Part shown: positions 1-13,642 of the stretch, piece after piece
How the letters are laid out: every line of letters starts with the position of its first letter
How positions within the stretch are numbered: the stretch's first letter is position 1
Source of the DNA: Alligator mississippiensis
Taxonomy: Eukaryota; Chordata; Crocodylia; Alligatoridae
Length of the DNA stretch: 64,000 bases
Direction: 5' to 3'
Assembly (NCBI RefSeq): GCF_030867095.1
Contig: NC_081827.1
Location: 211,229,310 to 211,293,309 of the forward strand
Notes under the pieces: model-generated
Told to the model about the DNA's origin: nothing
The model's database searches: none
Seen by the model: only the letters and a program-made list of their open reading frames with translations
Program-made: the position numbers and the translations under genes

Positions 1-1648
<1,648 letters not shown>

Positions 1649-2129
1649 TTAGAAAATCATAGATAAGCATATTTATTTTAATAACATAAATAAGACCCTC
1701 CATACAACCACATTTATGTCCATATTGAAATCCAAGGTGATGTCCCCTGTACCCTCCGCCTCCTACCCCTCCACCCCCACCCCAACATCATGGGGAAAAA
1801 AGCCTCATCTTAGATTTGAATACCAGCCTGGGGCAGGTGGTGGTTTTGTTTCTGCTTTGGCCCCAGGCTCAGGTTGTCTGTGCAGCAGGGAAGGGGGTGA
1901 GCATTGGAGAGCCTGTGCCACCCACCCCCTGCCAGCCTGCACCCTCCCTTTGCTTTGGCTTTAACCCCTGCACCTCAGCTTGGCTTGGAGATGTTGCCCC
2001 TGCTTCTTCCTGGCTGGGCAGAGTGGAGCCAGGCTGGGGCCACCACTGCTGCTGATTGTCTTAGAATCGGAACAAAACAGAGCAGCAGAAGTGGTGGGGC
2101 TAGGGTGCATAGAGTTGGATGAGGGAGCA

Positions 2130-2545
2130 GGCATAAGCAGCTGGCAGGCAGCAGGGATTAGACACAGGCACAAGGGAAGGCTAGGGGAAGTGGCAGATGG
2201 CAGGTGGGAGCAAGAGCTGAGGGGCCAGGCACAAGGACAGGGGTTGGAGTGGCACACAATGTAGGGGCAGGCACAGGCATTGTGGGGCAAGGAGAAAGGG
2301 ACATGCAGCACAGGGGAGCAGAGAGTAGGGAAGCAGGCAGGGGGTGCAGGGAATAGGGGGCAGGCAGTCAGGGGGGCACAGGGGAGCAAGGGATGTGAGG
2401 GGCATGGGACAGGCAGCAAAGGGGGAGGGGGTCAGGTGGCAAGGGGGCAACAAAGCATGGCAGACAGGGACTTGGGTGACAAGCACAGGCATTGGAGGAG
2501 AAGGGGCAGGGGGCAAGGGACAGGGGTCTGATCCCTTGCCCCCCA
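2130..2545. repeat. G-rich, T-poor low-complexity / minisatellite-like tract
   Basis: The plus strand is dominated by G and A with scattered C and very little T. It has many GGG runs and degenerate repetition of units such as caggcacaggcatt and ggggcaagg. It lies inside the transposon copy at 1720-2724. The several overlapping open frames across it on both strands follow from the absence of stop codons in skewed sequence and should not be taken as genes. Clustered G-runs make G-quadruplex formation on the plus strand plausible. Confidence 0.6.
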
Positions 2546-2598
2546 CCACTGCTTTCCCCACCACAGCAGTGGAGGAACAAATGAAGGTTATCGTCCAC

Positions 2599-2663
2599 TA
2601 ATTAGATTCTATCTATGGAAAATTATAACATATTTATAATTTTCCATAGAAAGAATCTAATTA
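2599..2663. repeat. Subterminal hairpin of the TIR transposon
   Basis: Inverted arms of about 30 bp (2599-2628 and 2634-2663) with a 5-bp loop, built around taattagattct and its complement. A homologous hairpin sits at 57777-57841 near the same end of the second copy, so it is a conserved component of the element. Confidence 0.75.
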
Positions 2664-4160
2664 TTGGGGGGTGTGGAAGGAATTATTTTAAATTCAGAGT
2701 TGTCTTGGGTCCAGGTACATATGGTATCACTCAATCTAGAAGGAAATGTCAACATGGAGTATTCTCCCTAGGAAACCAACTGGTTGCAAAATTCTGTAGA
2801 GTGTAGGGACGTAGGGTGTTTCATTTTACTAAAACATTAGTAAATTTAGTAACAGAATAGTTTAATAAACATGAAAAGATTTTAAGTGTCATTGATTTCC
2901 ACATACATATGGAGCTGAAAATGTAAGTTTATAGCATGCGAGCACAGATATATACCATTATGAATGATTTCATAAAATCATGCCTTCTGTGAAATATCAG
3001 ATTAACTTCTTGTTTTGTGCTAACTTGATCAGTCACAAGCGTTTGGAAAAGAAGTCACAATCAATAAAGCAGTCAACTCCATTTAAAAGAAATACATTTT
3101 AAAAAAGAATGTAGGATCATGATCCTTTTAACTTGTCAAACATTGATACAGCAGATAGAACCACTGTTTAGCACACACGCAAGCCGAAGACATACTAACC
3201 TAATGGCTAAATTTTTACTGGCTGCCCTGTTTGGTGTACACACACACACACACAGAGTATATATAGATACCGTTGTTATTTGCATACAAAATGAATATTT
3301 CCCCCTTTTAACATAGGGGGGAAGGCCCCTTGTCTTTGATTCAAGTATGACCTGGGGGGCAGCAGCTCCTGTAGCTCTGGAAGAGCACAAGAAGGAAAGG
3401 GCATGTGGTGCTGGGGCAAGCTGCTTGATCAACTGACCCTTCACCCCTACCACCACCACTGGTCTTAGGGACTGGATTCATCCATATATGTGAAAGGGAA
3501 TTACATTTTTACCCATCTAAGAAACTAATACTTAAAGGCTACCTATTGGGAAATCAAGTCTATGTCTGAAACTTAACTATATGAAGAAAGACAGAAGGTA
3601 CATCAGTTCATAAATGCAAGTTTCTCGATTCGCATCCAAGCCAAATAGAGCTATTTAAGTTAACTGAGTATCATAAAAACAGTGATTATTCCAATAGCAT
3701 GGTATAGAAATAAAAGTAAGTGCCTTCTTGTGTGGCCATACGCAAATTTACATCCTGAGACATACAGTGGAGCTATAACTAAAAGACCACTATGTGTGCT
3801 TCGTTTTCATGCATGGGATACCAATATTTAGCACCTGTCAAAAGTCTCATGCTCAGTTTGTCCTGGGTCATTTGGTTTGAGGTCCCAACTAAAAAAAGAA
3901 GCAGGTGCTTTGTACATTTGGGTTCAATTCCTGGAACTACCAACAGGTAAGAGGACTGCTCACACTGCATGAATGGTAGCATTATTATTACTGCAATACC
4001 AGTTGCAGGATCAAGGCTTAAACGTACATCTTAAAGTGCCATAATGGACAACAGGAACATAGAATTGGCAGTATCATAAAGTGAAGTTCACTGCTATTAC
4101 AGATCATCAGCTACAAGATTATATTCTTTGCATCAGGTACCAAAAATAATTATTCTACAC

Positions 4161-4377
4161 CAGAGGTTAGTAACCTCCAACCCACAGGCCACATCCAGCC
4201 CACATATAAGAGGCTTTGCTGGCATCTGGTGGCAGGTGGGTTTCAGCTGTGGGTGCCTTCCCCATGCTGCCATGGGGAGATGCACTAGCCACAGAAGAGT
4301 TCTAGCCCCCATCTGGCCACCTGCCACTAACCTGAGGTGGCTCATTCTGGCTCACCAGAAAAGGTTCCCTACTGCAG
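4161..4377. mobile_element. hAT-type non-autonomous element (217 bp)
   Basis: Begins CAGAGGTTAGTAACC and ends GGTTCCCTACTGCAG, an imperfect terminal inverted repeat of the CAG..CTG hAT type. It is flanked by an exact 8-bp target duplication, ttctacac, at 4153-4160 and 4378-4385. An 8-bp duplication is diagnostic of the hAT superfamily. No transposase is encoded. Confidence 0.75.
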
Positions 4378-5331
4378 TTCTACACTACTACTTTATTTTC
4401 AGTTTAGTAACATTTGCCTGTGTCACATTTAGTCAGTATAAGGCATTAATGTACCAGTAACATTTAAAACATTTTATTTTTGATCTTACACAGATGTTCA
4501 TATCTCTTAATGAAGATTTAACAGATGCCAGAGTGAGCTGGTATATAAAAATGGAGAAAGCAGCTATTAATTGTCCATAAAATGTCTCAAATCAGGAGCT
4601 GATAAAAAAAATCCCCCTAAGGGAAATAATGTCTAAAGAAAATCTTTTCTGAACATCTTTGAAACCATTCTGCTATTCTTAGAGCTGGAGAATCTACGTA
4701 GTTTCTTTCATGTTTTGCAATTTTTCATGGCTGCCAAGCAATAGTAGATCACACTAGCCAATTTCGCAACACTCATTCCTTGTAGCGGAAACCAAGCAAA
4801 CGGCCGGTCATTCTTACCCATCCATCTTATCCAAAATTTCTTCTCCCATTTTGAATTGGATATGCTACACATAAGTGAAAGCGGGTGAAATTTACGTAGC
4901 AAATACAGCAATTGATAACTAAAGGACAGACTTTCAAAGCTATTTAGCTGCCTAAGGATGCATATAGAAACCTAGTAGGATTTTCAAAAGCACTTACATT
5001 CTTAACCCTCATTTATGTCACTAAGAGTAGGATACCGAGATGCTTTGGGAGATCCCAATGGTTGCTTATCTATCTTTAGAAGCCTAAAAGACAATTGAAA
5101 ATCCAGCCCAGCCCAGTTTCTCTCTGGAAAGTCAGTTTACTTATTTTATTCAACTTGCATGAGTGTCAGGTTTTTAGCAAAATACCTAGGTGATATGTAT
5201 GCAAGGAGCTTTGCATGGATTCTTTCATCCTATTTTTTTTTTTTAATGAAAAGAGAGAGAGATTATTTTTTTTCACAATTACTATGAATTATGAATAACT
5301 CAAATTACTTCAGAGGAAGTTACTGGGGTGT

Positions 5332-5660
5332 AGGCTTGTAGCCGTGTTGGTCTAAGGACATAGGCAGACAAGGTTCTTTGCATAAATCTGATATCTTTTA
5401 TTAGACCAACTCAAATAGTTGGAAAAATTCTTCTTAGCAAGCTTTTGGGTATAAATAACCTTCATCAGGCTCAGGAAGCATTTGCAGTTAGTGTGTGCTT
5501 TTCCTGGTTGGAATGAATAGTAAAGAAGCCAGAGGCTGGTATGCATGCAAGACAGGCAGTCAGTGAAGATGTAAAAAGAGGTGTCAGTAGGTGAGAGACA
5601 TGATGGGGTGGGGAGGGGAGGGAATTAAAGCAGTTGGTAAATAGTGGAGATGCACACGGG
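5332..5660 (+). mobile_element. SINE-like interspersed repeat ('attagaccaac' family), plus orientation
   Basis: Starts near gtaggcttgtagccgtgttggtcta and carries a tatcttttattagaccaact module at about 5391-5410, followed by an agcttttgggtat...aaccttcatcaggct block. The reverse complement of 5400-5640 aligns at high nucleotide identity with 39640-39870, and the tagc..tattggtcta head plus the attagaccaac module recur at 43220-43378. The head resembles a pol III A box, which with the 14-bp duplication of the 43-kb copy supports a retroposed SINE-like element. Family name and exact ends are uncertain. Confidence 0.55.
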
Positions 5661-5825
5661 GAGTCAAATGTTAGGCAGGTTATAATGTCACACATCTAAT
5701 ATCTATATTTAGTCCTGGATACAAAAAAAAAAAAATCACAAAAGCTCCCGTGACTTGGAGCCCCATGCATCCCAGTTGAAGGCCTCCCAGCTGTGGGGGT
5801 GTCCCATGCACCCCTGGGTCTAGAG

Positions 5826-6148
5826 CAGTCCTTCTCAAACTATCTGATGTGGTAGACAGGCAATTTTTTTTTCAGTGAGCCAGGGACCGGTACCCAGTTC
5901 AGCTGGTGGCAGTAACTGTGTGTAACAGCGCTACACAACTGCGCGACCAGCTGTTTCTTTCTCTTTCCTCACCTCGCATGATGTGACGTCACCTGGAGTG
6001 TTGGAACGTACAAACTGCGGCGCCATGACATATCAATGTTATGCTTCTGAAAATATATTTCTTCCTTTCCTGGCAACTCGCTGAGGACCAGCGACCAGCG
6101 GCTCACGGACTGGCACCAGTCCACGGACCACCACTTTGAGAAGCACTG
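5826..6148. mobile_element. hAT (Charlie-like) MITE, 323 bp, twin of 12475-12794
   Basis: Terminal inverted repeats CAGTCCTTCTCAAA and TTTGAGAAGCACTG, flanked by an exact 8-bp target duplication, gtctagag, at 5818-5825 and 6149-6156. It is highly similar end to end to the copy at 12475-12794. The CAGTGNTTCTCAA end is typical of Charlie/MER1-type hAT elements. It is non-coding. It lies inside a GC-rich degenerate repeat (about 5756-6470), which continues on both sides. Confidence 0.92.
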
Positions 6149-6470
6149 GTCTAGAGGATAGCTGCTGCAGCCATCTCCCAACCCCGAGGGTGCAGGAAAA
6201 CCCCTGGGGCAGAGGATTATTGCAGGGTGATCCCCCCACCCATTCCAGGGGTGTGGGGAACCCCTGGGGGCAGAGGATCACATGATCCTCTAGCCCTGGG
6301 GGTTTCGGATACTGCAGCTATGATCTCCAGGGCCTAGGGGTTACCCACCCCCCAAGCCCTGGGGATCACAGCTCCCATGATTCTCAGGGCTCAGAAGTGC
6401 AAGAAACCCCTGGAGCATGGGTACTGCAGCTACCAGGATCTCTTGAGGGTTTTCTACTGGGCATGGTGCA
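6149..6470. repeat. GC-rich degenerate minisatellite
   Basis: Repeated blocks of the form aacccctggggcagagga, tactgcagctay and gatctccagggc recur three or four times at roughly 70-100 bp spacing. Similar GC-rich text (cccatgcacccctggg) lies to the left of the inserted hAT element at 5756-5825, so the element split this repeat. The tract could itself be the interior of an older transposon; I cannot tell. Confidence 0.45.
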
Positions 6471-7450
6471 CACCTGCTACATATGCAAATTAAAGCTGAA
6501 TAGCAACCAGCTAAAAAGTTACACACATTTTCAAGGTCTAACTTTATAGCTGGTTGGAGTTTTTTATTGCCGCTTTGCAAGTGTAGGTGGTCTCCAGGTA
6601 ACTGTACAATTAACCAGTTAACTCTGCAATATCTGTAACTTGTAGAGGGGGGCCTAACTGGTTGGTTATTTTAACTGGAAACTATAGTGCTACTTCCTCC
6701 ACTTCCCTAAGGCTGAGCATTCTGTCTCAAGATTAAATTTGGAAAAAAAATGCAGATCATTTTTAGCCCATTAGGCCAAGCAGAAGCCAACCAACTTTAC
6801 TGTTAATAAATCATTTAATTGCACAGCATGAGACACCTTCGCTCTATGCAAAATTACAGGGTTAGAAATATTTAGCTTCTCCAGCAATCTGATTAGCAGA
6901 ACATCTTAAGTGCCTTCTAATATTTATTAATATATTGTGCAATAGAGGTTGATTGTTTACTTTTCTGTTAAGAAATATTTGCCATATTTATTAAGGACAT
7001 ATTCAAAAGCATTTAGAAGAATTTAAGGCAGTCCTGAAAAGATTTAGTTACAAATTCTTGAAGCATTTTCAGGGTTTTGAACTCCAGTATGGGAGAGCTG
7101 AAATCTTAACTATTCCCACAAAGTTCTCTAATTCGTAAAAAATGGCCAGTGGGAGTAATTTGTTGATTATCAAAGCTAAAAAAGAGCACACAATTCTAAC
7201 AGTAACTGTTTTTAATACCAAATCTTTATTCATTGCATGATAAAAGAATGTTTGGCTTTTCAAACACATTCTTAAGAATACAGCATTAAAGACCGTAATA
7301 TATAAAATTAGCATTCAGACACATAATGTACCAGACAATATGAAAAAAAGAATCATTAAAGGTTGCAGGGTGTTGAATTTTTCAATTGATGTAACACTTC
7401 TATTTGATGAATTACTAAATCAAAAGAAGTCTAACCATGATTTTGCATGG

Positions 7451-7459
7451 GGGGGGGGG

Positions 7460-7507
<48 letters not shown>
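7451..7507. repeat. Poly-G plus (TG)n microsatellite
   Basis: A G run followed by about 22 TG units on the plus strand. It is likely polymorphic and possibly Z-DNA forming. Confidence 0.95.
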
Positions 7508-7512
<5 letters not shown>

Positions 7513-10500
7513 GGCCCCTCATGCCCTTTTTAGTCCATTCTGGAGCTTCCAGTGATTTTGGTAGAAGCAGGAAATTATCCATAGCAAATATATCAATTTT
7601 ACTATTTTTATTACTATTATTTCTAAAGCTAACTTGAATGGGATGCTAAATAATTTTTTTTTTAATTTAGTACTTTAGAGATTATTGTCTCGCTATACCT
7701 GAATCTGTATGCTGTTACTGATGGTGTGAACTGCCCTTTCATATACAATTAACTTAAGTCATTTTAAAGGATTCCATAATTACTCCTAAAGGTAATCATA
7801 TGACTGACTTTAGAGAAATGCTAAGATGTTTGAACATTGATCTGAAAAACCAAACAAGTGAGAAAACCCTCTTTATTTAGACTTCCCAGTTAATTGTTTT
7901 TAGAGTATTTTCTCATGAAGTTTTACAGGTAAGGGGCTGTGGTCAGGGAGGGAGGGAAGGGGTTGAGTCCTGCCACCCAAGGAGAACCTGAAGAGTTGTT
8001 ATTTAGCAGAAGCCAGTGATTATTCAGTTAAGGACATGTTTTTTAAAGCCATTAAATCTTCTCTGATATTAGCAAAGCAGGATGAAAACCACATGATGCA
8101 CAGTATGGAGAAAAGACTTTGCCACATTGCAACACTTGGTGAAATCTGTTAACTACACACAAGCAATGTTAACATCTGCTTTGATGAAAACTGTTTTCTC
8201 CAAGTACAAATATTTCATGGTTGATTCAAAAACGCAATCACATTTTGACAGTCAGGGCTGCACACAGACTTGCAAATTGTGTGGGTTTTGTTTTTGATTT
8301 TTTTAAATATTACACATAGGAGATTACTTGTCCTAATTTAACTGTTTTTCATGGCCCACCTAAAAAAAAAAATGTAGAATTTAAGAATAATTAAAATATA
8401 ATGAAATTTTCTGGTTGTTGATAAGGACAGTCAGATAGTGACTATTATGCTGATGCAGTATTAACTAGCCTCACAAAAAGAAAAGCTAAACTACATACTC
8501 AAACTGACACTGCAAAATTTAAAAAAAATAACAACTCTTAAAAATGGTTCATACTGACATGTAAAAGATGTCATTTAAAAAAAAAGTTATAATTGCAAGA
8601 GCATTCCATTAACATCTAACTCATATACCAATATACCATGTTTCTGTCATTAATCCTACACCTTTTAAATAGCTCCAGTGGTTTAAAATAGGAAAATTAA
8701 GGGATCCAACTAGTTCTCACTGCTGCACAATCCTCCAAAACACACTGTATGACTACCTGTTTTATATTCTACTTCACCAGCCTTAATCCTCCTCGTCTGT
8801 TTTTTTTCCCCTCCCTAATAATAGAATTATACTGCTGTATGTAATTATTTGTGTGGTAATGAACTAGAAAAAAAATCTAGGCAAGGCATCTCAATTTTTT
8901 TAAATCCCAAATTCTGTAAATAGTTGTACTGTAATGTGTTACTAGAGGGGGGGAAAAGGCATATATATGTTCATCTTCTGCTATTATAAATTTGTTGTTG
9001 TAAGCTTATGTTGTGTATGTAGATCCACAATATTACATTTTATATCAATTGTATCCTGTAGCTACAAGCATGTTATGCTTTCGTAAGTCCCCAATACAGG
9101 ACTAGCATTAAACATACTAGCATTAAAATTCTAAAATAGATTCTTTAGATCAAAACTGGATTTAATAATCCATAATTTGCATATAACTGCTGAAGTTTTA
9201 AGGGCAATTTAAAAGCTATTATAAATAGAATACAATAAGCTTCAAGACTTCCCTGTTCTACATTTTTTTTTTAAATGATCACAGTTAAAAATTCAAGAAA
9301 GCAGAGACTAGTAACTCAGAAACTCCAAGATATTTTCCCTGTGAATATCCCTTTAATATGTGACAACAGATCTTACAACTCAGGTGACAAGAGCCAGTGG
9401 CTAACTAATGGCACATTAGCAGACCTCAGCAAGTTTGCAGAGCACCAATGACAAAGTTAGGCCCCACCCAGATTGACTGTGACTGCGCAATCAACCAACT
9501 GCACAATTAGCTTACATTGGGAATTAAAAATGTCTTATTAATGAGGGCGAAAGAGGTTGATGAAAAAAATCATCACTATAAACAGTCTTTTAAATTTTGA
9601 AAAGTACTTTTTGAATTACAAACACACTGCAGTCTGCTAAAATGTGGCATGAAGCAGTGTATATCTCAAACCTTCCCAAAATTGTGCATTCATGTGCCCA
9701 TTACAGCAAGATCTAACAGAAATGTAAAGACTAGATTTTTTTTGTTATAGTTACCAATTCTGATTTTTGTTCTGGTTACTACTTTCCTATTTGCAACAAC
9801 GTCATTCCAAAACAGAGATTACGTATGTTTGGAGGGAAACAGAAGTAAGGTTTGAAACATTCAGAACACTTTTTTAATTATATCTGAAATTATAAAACGT
9901 TATTTGGGACAGGTTTAAAAAGAAAGCCATCTCAATATTGCAATAAAGTAATATTCAATTATTGATGGAGTAAATTAGTGATCTATGCCTCAGGTTTAAA
10001 ACACCTCAACTGCTAGAAAACAGCCTCAGTTCCCAGCAGTCATCCTATGATATTTTGGTAGTCTTAGGGATTGTAGTTATTCTATAATGTGTTGTAAGAA
10101 AAAACTTTTGCCAATATCAGAGGTGATCAGATATTGACTGAACATTGCTATTCCAGAAAATAGCAGAAGTGATGAAATATCAGAGCTTTTAAACAGTCTT
10201 CTGAAATCATATCACAATGATGCTGCCCAGGATCTATCTGACTGCTGCTGTACTGGGCAAATGCAAGAATTTGTGAAGAAATCATTTTAAAGGTCAAAGA
10301 CACTAGAAAACTCAATAACAGTAAAATACAACACACACAACAAACTCTCTCTTCAGGGGTCCCAGAACTTTGGAGCATGAGAAGAGAAAATGATTAAAAA
10401 TCTTTCCAGAAAAGGGAAAAAAGACTGGGAACTGAAGTGAAAATCTCAATGCAACAATCAAGTACTATGGACAAGCTAGGCAGGGTGGGGGGAAGCCCTA

Positions 10501-11686
10501 CTGCTTATCTATAGAAAAAATACTCACAGCATGTATTTAAAAAGAAAAAGAAGAGAAAAAGAAAACGAATCATATTGTTTTGCAATTCAATCAAAAATCT
10601 TCAAACAAGAACAGTTTCCAATCTCTTGGAGAAGCAGAAATTTTTTTTAGAGCTCATGAACTAGAGATTTCACTGAAAAATTAGCAAAGACTTCTGCAGA
10701 AATGGCAGTGACTACTCCAGCATAGACGCGTTCCCCTGTTCTAAAGCGATTATCATTTTTCTGGTGAAGTATTTTTTTTTTTTTCAAATTCACTCATGAA
10801 AACTGTGAACTACCCTAGCTAAATTGTCAGGCTCCCAATGAGTGCTCACCTTAAGCCTCTGTCAGAGTTATGAACCTCACCTATCACAACTAATGGGCAG
10901 GACAGTTCTTTAGGTGGAACCCACTATTTGGGACCACAAGATTGTTAAAATTGCAGAAAATCTTCCTTCACCAGACGGATTGAGCCCAACCTACCTGAAA
11001 GAGAACACTGCATGATGTGTTATCTCCTTGTTACATTACAACATCAACTACTGGGGGACTGTTTATATTTGTACTTTCTAAATAAGCTAGCACCATTCCT
11101 GCAGAAGCTTCATTTCCGTACTCCATGCGCCCCATATGGACTCAGCCCTGCGATGCTAGACAAGAACCATGAATAACAATCCAGCCAAAGAACACTTACG
11201 GCTTTGTTCAGATTATAAATCAACTCATATTTTCAGGTTCAACTGGAGGGGAAACAGCCTTTTCCCTCAACATAAAATGATAACTACAAATAAAGTATCC
11301 CCTCACAAAATCACATCAGGACAGGTCAGGTCAGTAGAAAGGCTGATGTGATCGTTGGAGCACTATAGACACTGTAACAACGCTCCTCCACTCCACCCTG
11401 TGTTTGGCTAGCTTTGTGCATATAGGAATCAAATAACCAAAGAAAGGAGTCAAATGGTCAAATGCACTAACAATACTAGAATAAAAACTGCAATGAAAAC
11501 TTTTTTTTTTACTTGGGATTTAGAGAATACACAAAAATACTGCAAGTACAAAAGTCAAGACTATATTTTCCTCTCTTCTCTCCAGACTCCTCAGAGATGC
11601 TCTCTCCCCTCACCCTGTAGGAGGGAGGTTCTCCGTACAACCTTTCTTTCCACTTTCTCTTTTGCACCCCCATGGTCTATCTTAGC

Positions 11687-11985
11687 GGTCAGCAACATTT
11701 TTAGCCAGAGTGCCCAAAACACCCCAACCTCAACCCACATCTCAACTGGGTGCGCCAGACCCAGACAGCAGAAGATGCCCCACTCAAAATAGTAACCTTT
11801 GCGTGAACAAGAGATCCAGCCAAGAAGTGGAAATAGACCAGGGGTTGGCAACCCCTGCCATGCATGCCAGAGTGAGGCCGTTTTGGTTGGACTCCAGTTA
11901 AACCTGTTCTATCTCCAGTTCTTGGCCGTATCTCTTGCTCACCCAAAGGTTACTATTTTGACTGGGGCATCTTCCGGCAAGGGCT
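11687..11985. mobile_element. Nested hAT remnants with a 63-bp inverted repeat
   Basis: Starts with cGGTCAGCAACATTTTTAG, similar to the end of the hAT copy at 45496. A second hAT-like end, CAGGGGTTGGCAACCCC, sits at about 11840. The segments 11774-11836 and 11909-11971 are inverted copies of each other at high identity. Best read as one hAT copy inserted beside or within another, with inverted duplication of one end. No clean target duplication was found. Confidence 0.55.
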
Positions 11986-12097
11986 AAACTCCTGTAATGT
12001 ATGAATCCAACATACAACACAACCCAGCCTTCCATACAAATCTTTTTCAACCCTATACCCTCTCAAACAAAGTTACTGCTAGACTAACAGCCTATAT

Positions 12098-12408
12098 CGG
12101 CAGTTGGCAATGTACAGCTCATAGGGCTGAATCCAGCACTCAAACGTCTGATCTGCTCTGCATTATATTAAGGACATGCCAATTTCCAAGCCATTTGATC
12201 CCGTCCACATTTTGCTAATGGCACCCCAAATGCCTTCAGCCACTCCAGCCAGCTGCTACAGGCCACCGGGGGGGGGGGGGGGGGGGCTGTTCTTCCTCAC
12301 TGCAGCCTCTTCTCACTGTTGCTGGAGCAGTGGGAGGGGTACAGCAGCCAATGGTACTGGCTGGGTTCCAAGATGTGGCTTGCATTTGCAAAAGGCTGCC
12401 AACCCCTG
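12098..12408. mobile_element. hAT-type non-autonomous element (311 bp)
   Basis: Ends CGGCAGTTGGCAATG and GGCTGCCAACCCCTG form an imperfect inverted repeat of the same class as 11.7 and 45.5 kb. It is flanked by gcctatat (12090-12097) and gcttatat (12409-12416), an 8-bp target duplication with one mismatch. The interior includes a run of about 18 G at 12269-12286. Confidence 0.75.
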
Positions 12409-12474
12409 GCTTATATCATACCCTTTTATCCACATCTGTATACTTGTGAGATGTCTGGGAGCAATGCTCTAGGC

Positions 12475-12794
12475 CAGCGCTTCTCAAAATATCTGATGTG
12501 GCGGACCGCCAATTTTTCCAGTGGGCCAGGGATCGGTGCCTGGTTCAGCTGGTGGCAGCAACTGCGTGTAACAGCGCTACACAACTGAGCGACCGGTTGT
12601 TTCTTTCTCTTTCCTCACCTCACACGACGTGACGTCACCTGGAGTGTTGGAATGTACGAACTGTGGCGCTATGACATATAAATGTTATGCTTCTGAAAAT
12701 ATATTTCTTTCTTTCCTGGCAATTTGCTGCAGACTGGCAACCGGTGGCTCGTCGACTGGCACCAGTCCATGGACCACCACTTTGAGAAGCACTG
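12475..12794. mobile_element. hAT (Charlie-like) MITE, 320 bp, twin of 5826-6148
   Basis: Termini CAGCGCTTCTCAAA and TTTGAGAAGCACTG, with an exact 8-bp target duplication, ctctaggc, at 12467-12474 and 12795-12802. It matches the 5826 copy along its full length with scattered substitutions. No coding capacity. Confidence 0.92.
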
Positions 12795-13436
12795 CTCTAG
12801 GCTAGGTCTGAGTGGTTAGAATCTTCCACAAAAACAGCAAGAATTCAACTTTCAAGTTTTTATTGACCTGACCTGAGAAAGGTTGCTTTTCTTTCACTGT
12901 TTAGGTGGAAAAATGCATTTTATGGAAAAATATGGCTCATATGCTACACCTCCAGGCAGAGCTATTACAAAGCAGCTGGGCATCTGTGGCAGCAGAACAT
13001 ATGGGGGCAGCAGCAACTTCCAGCTGCTACCGTGCCCATGGCATGACTATGTAGCTGTAGCAGCAGCTGATATTTTACCAACTCTCAGCTGTCACCTATG
13101 CAACCCACCAAGTTGGCACCTCGGACAGCTGCCCTAGTCACCCCACTACTATACTACCGCCTATTTGAAGAGATGGTCAAAAAAGTCTCAATGAAAAGAC
13201 TGGGTATGTCAAAATTGCTTTCATTTTGTAAAATAGATTCATTTCCTGGTTTTGAAGGATTTTTTAATAGTTCTTACTGGAAACTGTACGAGTTTTTTAA
13301 TGACTGTGAACATATTTAAATTAAAATTGATATTTCTATGATAACAGTGCTTGGGGCAAAAAAATGACAATGAAAATACTGAAGCTGAGCTTTAAAAAAG
13401 GACCTTTCAATGAAAAAGCTTCATGCAAAAATATCT

Positions 13437-13506
13437 GAATGCAAACTCTACTACTGTGTTTATAACATGTGTGTGTGTTATAAGCACAGTAGTAGAGTCT
13501 GCATTC
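13437..13506. repeat. 70-bp hairpin (30-bp arms, 10-bp loop)
   Basis: Arms 13437-13466 and 13477-13506 are complementary at 28 of 30 positions, with loop atgtgtgtgt. One of the two mismatches would be a G:U pair if transcribed. It is followed by a (CA)n/(TA)n-rich microsatellite tract to about 13640. The geometry resembles a microRNA precursor or a small palindromic MITE. Confidence 0.85.
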
Positions 13507-13642
13507 ATATATATGTTACATATATACATACATAAATGAACACATACATACAACTATATATGTGTATACACATGCATGCACACACACACGCATACACATA
13601 CATATATGCACACACACACGCATGCACATACACACACACACT
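13507..13642. repeat. Compound CA/TA microsatellite
   Basis: Interrupted cacaca, tatata and catgca runs following the hairpin at 13437-13506. Confidence 0.85.

Larger units (their letters stand above)
1720..2724. mobile_element. TIR DNA transposon, copy 1 of a family also at 56416-57891
   Basis: The left end begins CCATATTGAAATCC and the right end finishes GTACATATGG next to TA. These match, with divergence, the ends of the better-preserved copy at 56416-57891. Shared internal landmarks are a ggggaaaaa(a)gcc(cc)tcatctta block near 1794-1813, an agcagtgga block near 2566, and a subterminal hairpin at 2599-2663. The interior between them (about 1815-2560) is GC-rich and unlike the other copy. 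No transposase reading frame is visible. The terminal TA suggests a Tc1/mariner-type 2-bp target duplication, but the left TA is not preserved here, so the class is inferred. Confidence 0.55.

Noticed and set aside
1716..2601. Cluster of overlapping open frames in the G-rich tract
   Set aside because: The near absence of T on one strand removes stop codons; peptides are repetitive and differ in every frame. The tract lies inside a transposon copy.
10830..11350. Possible processed pseudogene or old retroelement
   Set aside because: Less AT-rich than its surroundings, but neither strand gives a peptide I recognise, and there is no poly-A tail or flanking duplication.
13560..13642. Regular CA/TA repeats considered as a CRISPR-like or structured array
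   Set aside because: Simple microsatellite with no constant repeat/variable spacer structure; the host is a vertebrate.
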